A stretch of DNA of 64,000 nucleotides from Ceratopteris richardii (Eukaryota > Streptophyta > Polypodiopsida > Polypodiales > Pteridaceae), in NCBI GenBank assembly GCA_020310875.1, contig CM035422.1, positions 59,555,324-59,619,323 on the forward strand. Reading direction: 5' to 3'. The first letter of the stretch is position 1, and each line of letters opens with the position of its first letter. Positions 21,140 to 32,849 of this stretch are shown here, piece after piece. The notes under the pieces are model-generated. The model searched no databases. It was not told the origin of the DNA and saw nothing but the letters and a program-made list of their open reading frames with translations. The position numbers were made by a program, and so were the translations under genes.

Positions 21140-22185
21140 ATGGGAGATGGATTTCCATCCTTCATTGACAAGTTGGACAAGAACAACTACTTAGCATGGT
21201 CACTGTGCAAGCATACGTTCAAGGGAGAAGCTTATATGGATACATCTCAGGAGATGAAGACATGCCAATTTTCAAGAGCAAGCATCAACCATCAAGGGAA
21301 GAGCAAGAAAGGTTGACCACATGGTGTGCAAAGGATGCTCTTGCCAGGTTATATCTACTAAACTCAATCTCTGATTTCTTGTTACCGCATGTTAGGAATT
21401 GCAAGGCCTCCCAAGAGACTTGGGAAGTACTTTCATCATATTTCTCCTCAAACACAAGAGCTAGGAAGAATCAGTTGTGGATGGAATTCACAACCCTTAA
21501 GAAACAACCAAAGCAAGGAGTGGTTGATGATGTAACCAAAATGAAAGATATAGCTGACCAGCTTGCAAGCATCGGAGAAGAGATAGACGAAGAGCACATA
21601 GTGAGGCAGATAATCAATGGAATTAAGGTTGATGACAAGTGGGAGTCCTTCACCACAACAATGGACCTCTACATGGATATGCAAATACCTGATCTCAACA
21701 CCTTGATGAGGCAACTCTTCACCCATGAGACAAAGCTCAATAGAAATGGTGACAACTCAAGAGGTAACCAATCTTTTGCCCTTTATACAGATAAGAATAA
21801 AGCTAAGGATAAAGGTAAAAGCAAGAAACAGGAAGAAGAGGCTAGCACCTCTCAAGCTAATTATGCAAGAAGAGGAAGAGGTGCTAAAGGAAGGGGTAGA
21901 GGAGGAAATCAAGGCAAGGGAAGACCCTACAACAATTCATCATGCAACATTTGTGGTCTCAACAACCACACTATAGAAGAATGCTACAAAAATACAAGGA
22001 ACCAAAGGGGTCAAGGCTTCCATAGAGGAAGCTATGGACAATCTCGAGGTAGGTACAAGAATGGTAGAGGCAACTATAACCATAACTACAATCGATGCTA
22101 CAACAACAATATCAAGGAGGATTTAGAGGAAGAAGGAACTTCAACAACTATGCTGGAGATCAAGAAGACTCTCTACTCATCATGA
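21140..22185 (+). pseudogene. Element B gag
   Basis: The ATG at 21140 opens MGDGFPSFIDKLDKNNYLAWS, the usual copia Gag start (D-x-x-N-Y-x-x-W). A one-base shift near 21200 moves the rest into the frame that runs to 22185: QAYVQGRSLYGYISGDEDMP, then the UBN2-type body (LPHVRNCKASQETWEVLSSYF; IADQLASIGEEIDEEHIVRQI). A Lys/Arg/Gly-rich basic stretch leads to one zinc knuckle, CNICGLNNHTIEEC (CX2CX4HX4C, about residue 275). Intact Gag packages element RNA into virus-like particles. About 340 residues, the normal size. The protease/integrase frame begins in a different phase at about 22095, so gag and pol are not in one frame here. Confidence 0.9.
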
Positions 22186-24051
22186 ACATGACATCCAAGC
22201 AAGGTAAAGATGATGAGCATCTCTTCTACAAAGATTCAAGTTGTTCCAATCATGTGGCAAGAAATGGAGCTCTATTATTTGATCTTGAAGAACCCAAAGG
22301 GAAGCATGAAGTACAAACAAGTGATGATACTAAACACTCAGTCAAGCAAATTGGAAATGTCAAAACATCTGATGGTAATATGAACCTTTTGAGAAAAGTT
22401 CTGTATGTGCCTACTATAACCAAAAACCTAATTAGTGTTGGGAAGATTGTAGAGAAAGGTCTACAGGTTAGGTTCACTAAGCATGGAGCATATGTGGAAG
22501 ACCCCCAACAAGGCTTCAAAAGTATTGCCAAAGGTGAGAAGTTAGGTAGATTGTTTACATTTGAAATTCAAGACACAAGGAACATAGCACTATTCAGTTA
22601 TAGAGATAAAACCTTATATGAGTTGGAAATATGGCAAAAAAGGCTATGGCACATAGGAGAAAGAACTCTGAAACAAATTTGCAAGGATCAAAGTGTGCTT
22701 GGCATTCCCAATGTGACCAAGCAACACATGATATACAAATGTGGAGCTTGCCAATTTGGCAAGGCTCACAGGCAACCATTCAACAAGAAAGGATACATCC
22801 ATGAAGACATTTGGGGCTTGTACACAATGATGTGTGGGATCCCGACAAAGATCCATCCATCTCAGGTTCAAGGTACTATGTGTCATTTATTGATGATTAC
22901 AATAGGTGGACAATCCTCTATTTCATGAATCATAAGGATGAGGTATTTACATGTTTCAAGAAGTATTTGGCACTAGTTGAAAACCAAACAGGAAGGAGCT
23001 TGAAGAGAATCAAGTATGATGGAGGTGGTGAGTACTTTTCACATGATTTTGATCTATTTCTATAGGACAGAGGCATAAAGAGGGAAGTAACAACCATGTA
23101 TACTCCTGAATTGAATAAAGTGGTAGAAAGAAGGAACATGTTAATTGTTGAAGCAGCTAGGTCTATGTTAAATGAGAAAAATTACCTAATTATTTATGGG
23201 TAGAGGCTGTTTCGACAACCACCTACTTGTTCAATAGGCATCCATCCAAATCATTGGATAGTATGACACCATATAAGCATGGAATGGCAGGAGACCCTCA
23301 TTGGATCATTGCAAAATATTTGGGTGCATTTCCTATGCACACATCCCATCACAAACCAGAGGGAAGCTTGATCCTAAGGCTGAGAAAGGATTAGAATCAA
23401 AAGGGATATAGACTATACAATCCCACTAACAAGGCATTCATAGTTAGTAGGGATGTAGTATTGAGAATAATTCACGGTTTGAAGATGATTGTAGGAAAGT
23501 CAAGTTACCATATGATTTGGAAAATGATTTTCCAACCCTCACTCAAGAAGATCAAGACTTAGCAGAAGACCCCAACTTAGAGGATGAGGAGCAGATTGAT
23601 TTCAAAGCTTGGAAGTCAAGAGGCAAGTTCAAATTCAAGCAATTAGAAGATCTACCCGAATCTCCCAATCAAGCTTTAACGAGATCACAAAGAGAAAGTA
23701 AGAAGCCCATAAAGTATGGATATGATACATCTTTAGTCACAAAACACTCTGTGTACATCACTAAAGACTCTATGGCATAAGAGCCTTCTTCATTTGAAGA
23801 GGCTAGGAAGAAAGAGTGGAGAGAAGTGATGCAGGAAGAAGTGGGAGCATTGCAGGAAAACCACACTTCGGATCTAGTTCCCAAGAAGCTAGATATGAAG
23901 GGTGAATATACAAAATTAAAAAGAACTCTGATGGTAATATAAACATGTACAAGGAAAGGTTAGTGGCAAAGGGATTTGCCCAAACACATAGAGTAGACTA
24001 TGAAGAAACTTTTTCACCTGTGGCAAAGATGCCAACAATCAGGGTATTGGT
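22186..24051 (+). pseudogene. Element B pol, upstream part: protease, integrase, start of reverse transcriptase
   Basis: The protease site reads FYKDSSCSNHV (about 22228), with Ser replacing the Gly of the usual D-S-G. The GAG-pre-integrase follows (LWHIGERTLKQICKDQ, then CGACQFGKAHRQPF). Integrase carries FIDDYNRWTILYF, YDGGGEYFSHDF and VVERRN, so all three acidic residues are visible. A TAG (about 23064) and at least three phase changes (near 22815, 23065 and 23400-23520) break it. The integrase C-terminal arm and RT N-terminus (YKERLVAKGFAQTH, then MPTIRVLV) run up to the insertion site of B' at 24051. The same reading frame resumes at 29437. Confidence 0.88.
24047..24051. repeat. Left target-site duplication of element B' (TTGGT)
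   Basis: TTGGT here and at 29437-29441, exactly flanking the B' LTR termini. It lies inside the reverse transcriptase frame of element B. Confidence 0.95.
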
Positions 24052-25313
24052 TGTGAACAGATGGATAGATATGTGCTTGAAGATGAAGTGGTGCTGCAAA
24101 ATCTTTGATCTACACCAGTCAAATGAACTCCAGGAATATGTGCCGGGCCCTTTTAGCTTGCCAATGGATGTGTTAGACACCCTATGTACCTTGGAAGATC
24201 AATCTCAAAAAGATAGATCAAAACAAATGAGCTCGAATTAATTCAGAGGTGATAAACTTGCTATTTTGATTCATACACATGTCCAGTGTTTTAAATAATT
24301 CTCTAAGCACAGCAGCAATCAGCTTAATTCCTTTTGGATAACTCTAAGTAACTTAGAGAGCTAACTTTCAAGATTAATTTCATCATAAATAGTGAATCAG
24401 ACAATGAGAATGAAGTTTAACAAGTTATGACATCATCCCGATTTTCACGGGCTGCAATAGTACTTAGACCAGTGAGTAGAAAAATGCTCATAAATCACGA
24501 TTAAAATATTCAATGATTATGAAATTTTTTATGCTAACACTAGACAGTATGCTGAATCCAAAAAGCTTTGAATCATGCAATTTGATGAAGTACATGCGGA
24601 GAACCAACTCTGACAAGTTGACTGGAAAAAATCAAAAATCTGCAGAGAAGTGAATATGGACAGATAGGGTTGACTTCAACTGAACATAAATCAAGATTGC
24701 GAACTCCAATAGCAATGAAATTTTGTGAGCATATAGTAGACTCTAAAAGAAAACTTTATCAAGTTAAATCATTGAAAATGATGCACCATAGTGAGTGAAA
24801 TAATCTCTGCAATCTGACTAAAAAATATGAGAAGCATAACGGTGAACAATAAACTCACAAAACCATGAAGATATGAACTTGCATGATCATAAATATGAAT
24901 GTATATTGATTGTAGAATACAATGAACTTACAGATACATGTATTTGCCTTGTATCCACACTTGATATCGCATATAGCTCAGCTTATGGATGCCTCTCAAA
25001 GTGTGACTAAACTGCCATGTATATATAGAGAGCTTTGGAGCCAAGATTTGAATTTGAATCTTGATCACCTAAAAGTAGTTTCCTAATTTTTAGAGATTGA
25101 TTGATTCTCCAACCTCCAAGTCAGAATTTGTGGCTTCTCTCTTTATTCTTATCAAGTGGACTCAACCACTTGTGATTCCTTTAACTTTTACATCAAGTAA
25201 ATGATCAAACAATTACAAGGGTGAGTTCACAAGTGAACTCTTAGATTTCCATACATTGTCTTCTCTTAGAAACTCAAGCCAATGCTTAGGATTGTAATGG
25301 ATTTGTTCCAACA
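24052..25313 (-). repeat. 3' LTR of element B' (full length, 1262 bp)
   Basis: In minus sense it starts TGTTGGAACAAATCC (25313) and ends ...CTGTTCACA (24052). It is preceded by the polypurine tract TTGAGGGGGATC (25314-25325 in complement). A TATA-like CTCTATATATACATGG lies near 25030. Confidence 0.93.
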
Positions 25314-25325
25314 GATCCCCCTCAA

Positions 25326-26321
25326 GCGAAGTATGCTTGAGGTCTTCAATCTTCAAGAATAACCTGCAATCCAATCATAGTCTTGAATTTGCAAAGTTTT
25401 GTACCATCCAATGCTTTGGTCAAAATATCTGCACATTGTTGATGAGTGGACACATATGATATCTAAATATCTTTTCTTAGAACCTTTTCTCTTATATAGT
25501 GATAATGAACTTCAATGTGTTTAGTCCTTGCATGAAAAATAGGGTTAGCAGCTAAATGAATAGAACTCATGTTGTCACCAAAAATAGTTGGAGTTCCAAA
25601 CTCCAATCCAAGATCTTTGAATAATGTCTTCATCCACATAGCTTCTTGTGTAGCTATGGCAAGACCTCTCTATTCAGCTTCAGTAGAAGAGAGAGCAATT
25701 GTGGGTTGCTTCTTGGATGACCATGAAATAAGCTTTGAACCTGCAAAGGTAAGGTAACGTGAAGTGCTCCTTCTGTCTTCTTTGGAGGTAGCCCAATCTG
25801 CATCAGAAAATAGCTTCAACCCTAAATCAGATACATAAGGATAATAAAGTCCTTCATTTATGGTTCCTTTGAGATATTTGAGTATCCTCTTAGCAGCATC
25901 CATGTGTGGTTTCCTTGGTGTGTGCATGAACTGACTTAGCACACTCAAACAATAGCATATATCTACCCTTGTCAATGTGGCATAGTTGAGACTAACCACA
26001 AGGCTTTGATATGATATGATGTCCTCTATGAGTTCACCTTCATGTGAGCTCAATTTATGGTTGACCTCCATTGGAGTACCTGCAATTTTACAATCCTCCA
26101 TCTTGAATTTTGCTAACATATCCTTGATATACTTCCTTTGAGTGAGAAATAAACCATGATCTTTGTAAACAACTTCCAAACCTAGGAAGTAGGTAAGTGA
26201 TCCTAAATCACTTATCCTGAATTCTTCTCTCATCTAATCTTTGACCTTCTTCATACCATCTGCATCATTTCCTATGAATATAATATCATCTACATATACA
26301 CATAGGTAGATGACCTCAAAA
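25326..26321 (-). pseudogene. Element B' reverse transcriptase C-terminus and RNase H
   Basis: Minus strand. The YVDD box lies near 26295 (LCVYVDDII). MREEFRISDLGSLTYFLGLE follows, then LSSHEGELIEDIISYQ, SLNYATLTRVDICYCLSVLS and HMDAAKRILKYLKGT. RNase H begins with FSDADWATSKEDRRSTSRY, which keeps the first acidic residue. KKQPTIALSSTEAE gives the second, and the frame continues to about 25326 with a stop near 25668 (a Gln codon position, TAG). A frameshift near 26320-26335 separates it from the upstream frame. In this spot a short sequence (TATAAAGAGT) appears duplicated. Intact proteins copy element RNA into DNA and remove the RNA strand. Confidence 0.9.
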
Positions 26322-28058
26322 TTACTCTTTATATACACATATAAAGAGTGAGGAATCTACTTTGCTTGGTTGAAAGCCTTTGTCCTGCAAGAATGAAACA
26401 AGTCTGAAATTCCAAGCTCTTGGGGCTTGCTTGAGACCATACAATGCTTTGTTAAGTTTACACACATAATCAGGATAAACTTGATTCTCAAAATTAGGTG
26501 GTTGTGCCATATATACCTCTTCTGTTATCCAACCATTCAAGAATGCATTATTTACATCTAGTTGAAGTATCTTCCAATTCTTAGAAGAGGCAATACTAAG
26601 AAAAACCCTAATAGTAGGCATCTTTGCCATAGGAAAGAAGGTCTCCTCATAATCAATTCCCTGAGTTTGTGCAAAGCCTTTTGCTACAAGCCTTGCCTTA
26701 TACCTGTTTATGGAACCATCAAAATTCTTCTTGAGTTTATAGACCCATCTTGATCCTATTACCTTCATAGATGAAGTCTTGGGCACCAAATCCCAAGTGT
26801 TGTTTTCCCTAAGTGCTTCAATCTCTTCCTTCATTGCATGCTTCCATTCTGATTTTGCTTTGGCCTCTTCAAAGGATGATGGCTCCTCTTGATTTATATC
26901 ATGTGCTATGTAAATAGAATGTTTAGGTACTAATGAGGTGTCAAACCCATACCTTTCTAGTTTTTTTCTTTCCCTTATAGATCTTCTTAAGCCATGTTGT
27001 GATGATTCTCCCTCATGTCCTAGTTCCTGCAATTTTGCTTTACCTTTAGACTTCCATGCTTTGATTTTTTCCATCTGAGTTTCTTCATCATCTTCTGAAG
27101 TATCTTGTTCTTCAATCTTTGGTTGATGTTCTCTGCCAAGCTTTGGAAAATCTTCTTCAAGGTCATATGGCAATTTGACCTTCCTGCATGAATCTTCATA
27201 CCATGAATTGTTCTCATCAAAAACTACATCTCTGCTTACCAAGAATCCTTTGTTGGTAGGGTTGTATAACATGTAACCCTTTTGATTGTTGTCATATCCA
27301 ATAAATACACACCTTTCTGCCTTTGGATCCATCTTGCCTCTAACCTGTGAAGGAACATGAGCAAAAACAATACATCCAAAAATTTTACAATGATCTAAGC
27401 TAGGTCTTCTTCCATTCCAAGCTTCATATGGAGTCATCCCATCAAGGGATTTTGAAGGCAACTTGTTAATCAAGTAAGTGGCTGTAGATACAACCTCAAC
27501 CCATAGATAATTAGGCAAATGCTTTTCATTTAGCATGGACCTTACAACTTCAACAATTGTCCTATTCCTCCTTTCTGCCACTCCATTTTGCTCAGGAGTG
27601 TACCTTGTAGTTACCTCTCTTTTGATTCATCTTTCTTGAAGAAAAGAATCAAATTCATGGGAGAAGTATTCTCCCCCTCCATCTGACCTTAGCCTTTTTA
27701 GTGATTTACCTGTTTGATTCTCCACAAGAGCCAAATATCTTTTGAAGCAAGAAAAAACTTCATCTTTGTGTTTCATAAAGAATAGGATAGTCCATCTGCT
27801 ACAATCATCAATAAAAGAGACATAATACCTTGATCCGGATATTGAAGCATCCTTGCTAGGCCCCCATACATTTGTATGAACCAACTCCAAGAGATCTCCA
27901 TGCATATAACCTTTCTTCATGAATGGTAACTTGTGAGACTTTCCAAATTGACATGCACTACACTTATAAATCATGTGTTGTTTTGACAAGTTAGGGAGTC
28001 CAAGTACATTTTGGTCCCTGCAAATTTGTTTTAATGATCTTTCACCAATATGTGCCAT
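26322..28058 (-). pseudogene. Element B' integrase and reverse transcriptase N-terminus
   Basis: Minus strand. 28058-27627 encodes the zinc region (MAHIGERSLKQICRDQ, CSACQFGKSHKLPF) and the core: FIDDCSRWTILFF and RSDGGGEYFSHEF. One TGA at about 27628 (Gly position in relatives) interrupts; then 27581-26322 is a single 419-residue frame. It continues with AERRNRTIVEVVRSML (catalytic Glu), TPYEAWNGRRPSLDHC and a Lys/Glu-rich arm. It ends with the RT start (WKHAMKEEIEALRENNTWDL, YKARLVAKGFAQTQGIDYEE, NAFLNGWITEEVYMAQPP, KALYGLKQAPRAW). All three catalytic acids of the integrase are visible. Confidence 0.93.
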
Positions 28059-28576
28059 ACCTCTAGTTCTATGAGTGTTTGATTACCATAGTTGAAGAGA
28101 GCTATGTTCCTTGTGTCTTGAAACTCAAAGGTGAATAGTCTACCTATTTTTTCTCCCTTTGCTATTCTTCTGAACCCTTGGTTAGGGTCTTCTACATATG
28201 CTCCTCCTCTTGTGAACCTGACTTGCAATCCTTTTTCTACTATCTGCCCAACACTTATCAAATTCTTTGTAATGGTAGGGACATAGAGTACCTTACTGAG
28301 TAAGTGGATGTTTCCATCAGGTTCTTTGACATTTCCTATTTTCTCCACAAGATGTCTTGTGTCATCTCCTGTTTGTACCTCATACTTGTTCCTTGGACCT
28401 TCTAAATCTGATAGGAGGGCCACATTTCCTGCCACATGATTTGAACAACCTGAATCTATGTAGAAAACATGCTCATCAGATTTACCTTATGGCATGGCCA
28501 TATTCATGATTAATAATGAATCCTCTTTGTTTGAGTCTTCTGTGTAGTTATTGAAGTATCTCCTTCCTTTGTAGTT
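28031..28576 (-). pseudogene. Element B' end of gag, protease and GAG-pre-integrase
   Basis: Minus strand from 28576: a remnant of the Gag end (RRYFNNY-like, then DSLLIMNMA), a TAA-like break near 28487, and the protease site FYIDSGCSNHVAGN (about 28470-28430), where the D-S-G triad is intact. The spacer TITKNLISVGQIVEKGLQVR and FTFEFQDTRNIALF follow, into the integrase zinc region. The upstream part of gag is lost in the deletion whose junction with the LTR lies at 28576/28577. Confidence 0.88.
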
Positions 28577-29436
28577 TTCACGGGCTGCAATAGTACTTCA
28601 ACCAGTGACCAAAAAAATGATCATAACTCCAGATTCAAATATTCAATGACTATGCAATTTTGTATGCTGATAGTAGACAATATCTGGAATCCAACAAGCT
28701 TTTATTCATGCAATTTGATGAAGTACACGCGGAGAACCAACTTTGACAAGTTGACTGAAAAAAATAAAAAATCTGCAGAGAAGTGAATATGGACAGACAG
28801 GGTTGACTTCAACTGAACATAACTCAAGACTGAGAACTCCAATAGCAATGAAATTTTGTGAGCATATAGTAGACTTAAAAGAAAACTTTAGAAAGTTAAA
28901 TAATTGAAAATGATGCACCACACTGAGAGAAATGATCTCTGCAATCTGACTAAAAAATCTGAGAAGCATAACTGTGAACAGTAAACTCACAAAACCATGA
29001 AGATATGAACTTGTATGATCATAAATATGAATGTATATTGATTGTAGAATACAATGAACTTACAGATACATGTGTGTGCCTTGTATCCACACTTGATATA
29101 GCATATAGCTCAGCTTATGGATGCCTCTCAAAGTGTGACTAAACTGCCATGTATATATAGAGAGCTTTGGAGCCAAGATTAATCTTGCTCACCTAAAAGT
29201 AGTTTCCTAATTTTTAGTATATATTGATTCTCCAACCTCCAAAGCAAAATTCATGGCTTCTCGCTTTATTTTTATCAAGTGGATTCAACCACTTTTGATT
29301 CCTTTACCGTTTACACCAAGTAAATGATCAAACAATTACACAGGTGAGTTCACAAGTGAACTCTTAGATTTCCATACATTGTCGTCTCTTAGAAACTCAA
29401 GCCAATACTTAGGCTTGTAATGGATTTGTTCCAACA
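28577..29436 (-). repeat. 5' LTR of element B', truncated (860 of 1262 bp)
   Basis: Homologous to 24437-25313 of the 3' LTR (shared TTTTCACGGGCTGCAATAG at its lower end). The segment corresponding to 24052-24436 is absent, together with the primer site. Confidence 0.92.
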
Positions 29437-30688
29437 TTGGTAAGTCTTGCTACTTCTAAAAATTGGAATTTATATCTGTTAGATGTCAAGAATGCATTCT
29501 TAAATGGTTGAATATCAGAAGAAGTGTATATGGCACAACCACCAAGTTTTGAAGATGAAGTAAAAGGAGGTTATGCATGCAATCTTAGAAAGGCACTCTA
29601 TGGTCTCAAGCAAGCTCCTAGAGCTTGGAACCATAGGCTTGTTATCTATTTGCAGGACCAAGGCTTTGTAGCAAGCAAGGCAAACTCTTCTTTATTTGTT
29701 AAGAAGAACCAATCAGAAGTCATCTACTTATGTGTATATGTAGATGATATCATAATTATAGGGAATGATTCTGATGGTATCAAGCAGGTCAAGGCTCAAT
29801 TAATGAAGGAATTCAAAATCAGTGATCTAGGGTTATTAACCTACTTCCTTGGCTTAGAACTTGTGTATACAGATTCTGGTATATCCATCATACAAAGGAA
29901 GTACATACATGATATGTTGGTAAAGTTTAAGATGGAGAACATTAAAGTTGCAGGTATCCCTATGGATCTGAACCATGAGCTAAGTTCACATGAAGGTGAA
30001 CTATTTGAAGATGTTACAAGTTATCAACAACTTGTGGGTAGTCTTAATTATGCTACTTTAACAAGAGTAGACATTGCCTATGCAGTAAGTACATTGAGTC
30101 CGTTTATGCATGTACCAAGGAAGCCTCATATGGAAGCTGCAAAGAGGGTGCTTAAGTATCTAAAGGGTACAATGAATGAGGGGTTGTTCTATACCCTACA
30201 CTTCTGACATAGATATAAAGATGTATTCTGATGTAGATTGGGCTTGCTCCAAGGATGATATGAGAAACACTTCATGGTACCTATCTTTTGCACATTCAAA
30301 ACTCATATCTTAGTCATCCAAGAAGCAACCAATTGTGGTCGTATCTTCCATAGAAGCAGAATATAGAGCTTTGGCAAATGCAACTCAAGAAGCTATGTGG
30401 CTTAAGCAGTTATATGCAGATTTGGAGATACATTCCTACACTCCAATTATCTTTGAAGATAACACTAGTTCACTTCATTTGGCTGCTAATTATGTATACC
30501 ATGCAAGGATTAAGCACATTGAAGTGCACTATCATTATGTAAGGAAGAAATTGCTTATCAACGATATCCAATTATCCTATGTATCAGCTCATTTACAATG
30601 TGCACATATACTTACCAAAGCATTGGATGGAACAAAGATGAACAGGTTCAAATTGACGATTGGTTTGCAGGAAATCAAGGAGCAATGA
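29437..30688 (+). pseudogene. Element B reverse transcriptase (continued) and RNase H
   Basis: The frame that ended at 24051 continues: LVSLATSKNWNLYLLDVKNA, then FLNG and a TGA where relatives have Trp (about 29511). It continues with EEVYMAQPPSFED, KALYGLKQAPRAWNHRL and LCVYVDDIIIIGND (YVDD intact). YFLGLELVYTDSGIS, MDLNHELSSHEGELFED and SLNYATLTRVDIAYAVS follow. A frameshift near 30195 moves RNase H to another frame: DWACSKDDMRN, then a TAG (about 30312), VSSIEAEYRALANATQEAM, FEDNTSSLHLAAN, RIKHIEVHYHYVRKKL and the terminal LTKALDGTKMNRF. Family-typical length. Confidence 0.92.
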
Positions 30689-30718
30689 AGACCAAGCATG
30701 TTAGGCTTGATGGGGAGT

Positions 30719-31777
30719 TGTTGGTGCAATTAAGAACAAGCCTACATACTTGATCATCTCACCTATGCTTAACTTAATGGCATAACCTTTGGAAGGCTTC
30801 ATATGTTCAATCTCTTGTAATTTTGCTTCACAATTACTTCTGTAAAAGTGGAATATACTCACACGGAGTTATGAAGCACAAAATCATGTATCATTTGGTA
30901 GTTGAGTCAAGAGATAATCAGTCCTATACTTTAGCATTCACTTTTTGGTAAATATTTGAATTTGAATTCAAATCCTTTGGCTCCAACAATAACTATAAAA
31001 CTAGGATATGAAAGACCTGCGTCTATCTCCAGATTCAGAGATTTTGATTTTGATGTACTTTCATTGAGAAGAGGATCGCAGCTCATAGCTCACTCACTTC
31101 TCACTCATTGAGAAATGGTTCATTGCCAATGATATTGTACTTTTACATGATTTAATACATACATGATCATTACTTCTTATTCTCATTTCTCTATCATAAC
31201 TCCATCAAAATAGTGATTTTGTTAGAGCTTGTTCTCATTGTATAGTGGATCATTTCTCATGATTTAAAAAATGATAGATTCAACATAGTGTCTATTGTAA
31301 TCCTACAAACTTTCATTATTAATGCCTCTCGCAATTGTCAGATATTAATCCATCTTTGCTCACTGGTCTGTTGACTATCAAGAACCATAAATATCGGGAT
31401 GCTTGGTTGATTTGCTAAACATATTTCTCTGCATATAGTCCATCATTTTTTATGATATCACTCATGATTGGTAGCTTGTTAATCTATTTAGAGTTTCCCA
31501 AAAGGAATTTAATCAATTGCTACTGTGCTCAGAGAATCGTTCAAAACATTGAACATGTGTGTGGACCAAAATAGCAAGTTTTGGACCTTCGATTATATTC
31601 CTACCTATTTTTTAATCCTACCATTAGTGGATCATCTTCCAAGAAACATATGTCATTAATTATGCTTATTAGCTAGCTATAGAGGCCCACAGTGTCCCAC
31701 CATCACTTGTAGCAGGTGTGAAGAAGGTTTAGCTACACCCATTCATCTCTTGTGACTATCCACCATCTCCTCCAAAA
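30719..31777 (+). repeat. 3' LTR of element B
   Basis: Preceded by the polypurine tract GATGGGGAGT. Begins TGTTGGTGCAATTAAGAA and ends CTCCTCCAAAA, the final CA changed to AA. It is followed by the target duplication ATGTA (31778-31782). Confidence 0.93.
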
Positions 31778-31803
31778 ATGTATATGATCTTTCTCTCTAT
31801 TAT

Positions 31804-32035
31804 TGTTGATATATTTAGGTAGCGATGTGTGTGAGCACATTAGGACCTTCGGGATACGTTTTTTCCCTCTTTTAGAGGGTTTTTTTCCTCGGCTTGTATA
31901 TAAGCCTATAGCCCTAATGGGTTACTTATCTTTGTACATTCTAGTGGTAATACATCCAGTATTGTGTGTTGTGCTTCAAGCTTCTTCTTCTTCCTTGTGT
32001 TGTTCGCATGTTTCTGCAGACTTCTAACTTCAACA
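31804..32035 (+). repeat. 5' LTR of A1
   Basis: TGTTGATATATTTAGG...CTTCAACA, 232 bp. The TATA-like GTATATAAGCC is near 31898. It is followed by ATTGGTATTAGAGTAGG (32036-32052), a decayed Met-tRNA primer site (TGGTATCAGAGC in the intact relative A2, with C to T changes here). Confidence 0.9.
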
Positions 32036-32127
32036 ATTGGTATTAGAGTAGGTTGCCGCTTCATCTAGGATGTCTTTGACACCCCTCCGGTCATAGCTAG
32101 GGGAAAAAGTGAACCTTGCATGGGCCT

Positions 32128-32849
32128 TGTAAGGATCCGTAATTTTTAGGGATTAAAATTAATCTTGCAATAGTTTAAGGGGATAGAATAAACCACTAGT
32201 GGTATTGCTAAATAAAATAATATTTCATATATTGCCCTTTTTGAATGGAAAAGAAAGAGAATCTCTAGATGTTGGATCGTCTAGATCGATGGCAACGATC
32301 AATCGGTGTGGGCATGGGGACCAGACTTTGGAGTTGTTGCTGTGATAAATCTCTGCACAAAATTGGGCCGTCGGATGCACACCGAATCCAAGGGAGAAGC
32401 AAAAACAGGGCTGATCATAGCTCTGCAAGAAGTTACGTCATTGGATCACACCTCCATCCAATGGATTAGATTAGATTGCACTTTGGCATTTTGGGGGAGC
32501 ACTCTGAGCCTTTGGATTATGAGCAAGATCCAATGGCTGAAAACCAAACACGCCCAAATTCAAATGCAAGATCATACAATCCATGCGATTCAAATATGAT
32601 TCAATGGCTTAGATTCTTGTGCACCCTCTTCCAGCTCTTCTCTTTGTGAGCCACACGATTGATGGCCAATCCAAGGGTCAATATTCATTCCCTCCTTGAC
32701 TTTGGCAAAAAGACATGAACCCTTGGATCTTTGAGGACATCCAAGGGATAGGATTGATTTCATTGCACTCTCATACCACTCATGCCTAAAAAAACATGAT
32801 TCCAAAGCTGTTTTGGAGGATTTGACTAGTAAGAAACAAGCGAACTCTA
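32128..32849. mobile_element. Possible solo LTR inserted in the A1 leader
   Basis: The A1 leader matches that of A2 up to about 32090 and again from about 32868. The block between starts TGTAAGGATCCGTAATTTTTAG, a beginning common for plant gypsy LTRs, and is bounded by GGCCT on both sides (32123-32127 and 32850-32854). Its last bases are CTA, not CA. It has no coding frame. Alternative: an unrelated insertion or a diverged leader. Confidence 0.4.

Larger units (their letters stand above)
24052..29436 (-). mobile_element. Ty1/copia element B', nested in B, minus strand, 5' deletion
   Basis: 5,385 bp, bounded by TGTGAACAG on the left and TTCCAACA on the right, with the duplication TTGGT. It is on the minus strand: 5' LTR on the right, 3' LTR on the left. 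A deletion removes the end of the 5' LTR, the primer site and most of gag, so the remaining element starts internally at the end of gag. Pol is the best preserved in the window, with few stops. It is related to B and D by pol sequence, but its LTR is 1262 bp and only partly similar to that of B. Confidence 0.95.
20054..31777 (+). mobile_element. Ty1/copia element B, complete LTR to LTR, carrying nested element B'
   Basis: Two LTRs of identical length (20054-21112 and 30719-31777, 1059 bp each), a Met-tRNA primer site, gag, protease, integrase, reverse transcriptase/RNase H, a polypurine tract, and a 5-bp duplication ATGTA on both sides. Without B' (5,385 bp plus a 5-bp duplication) the element is about 6.3 kb. 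It is inserted in the integrase of copia C. The LTRs differ at four sites in their first 70 bases, so it is not recent. Frameshifts and stops occur in every domain. Confidence 0.95.
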
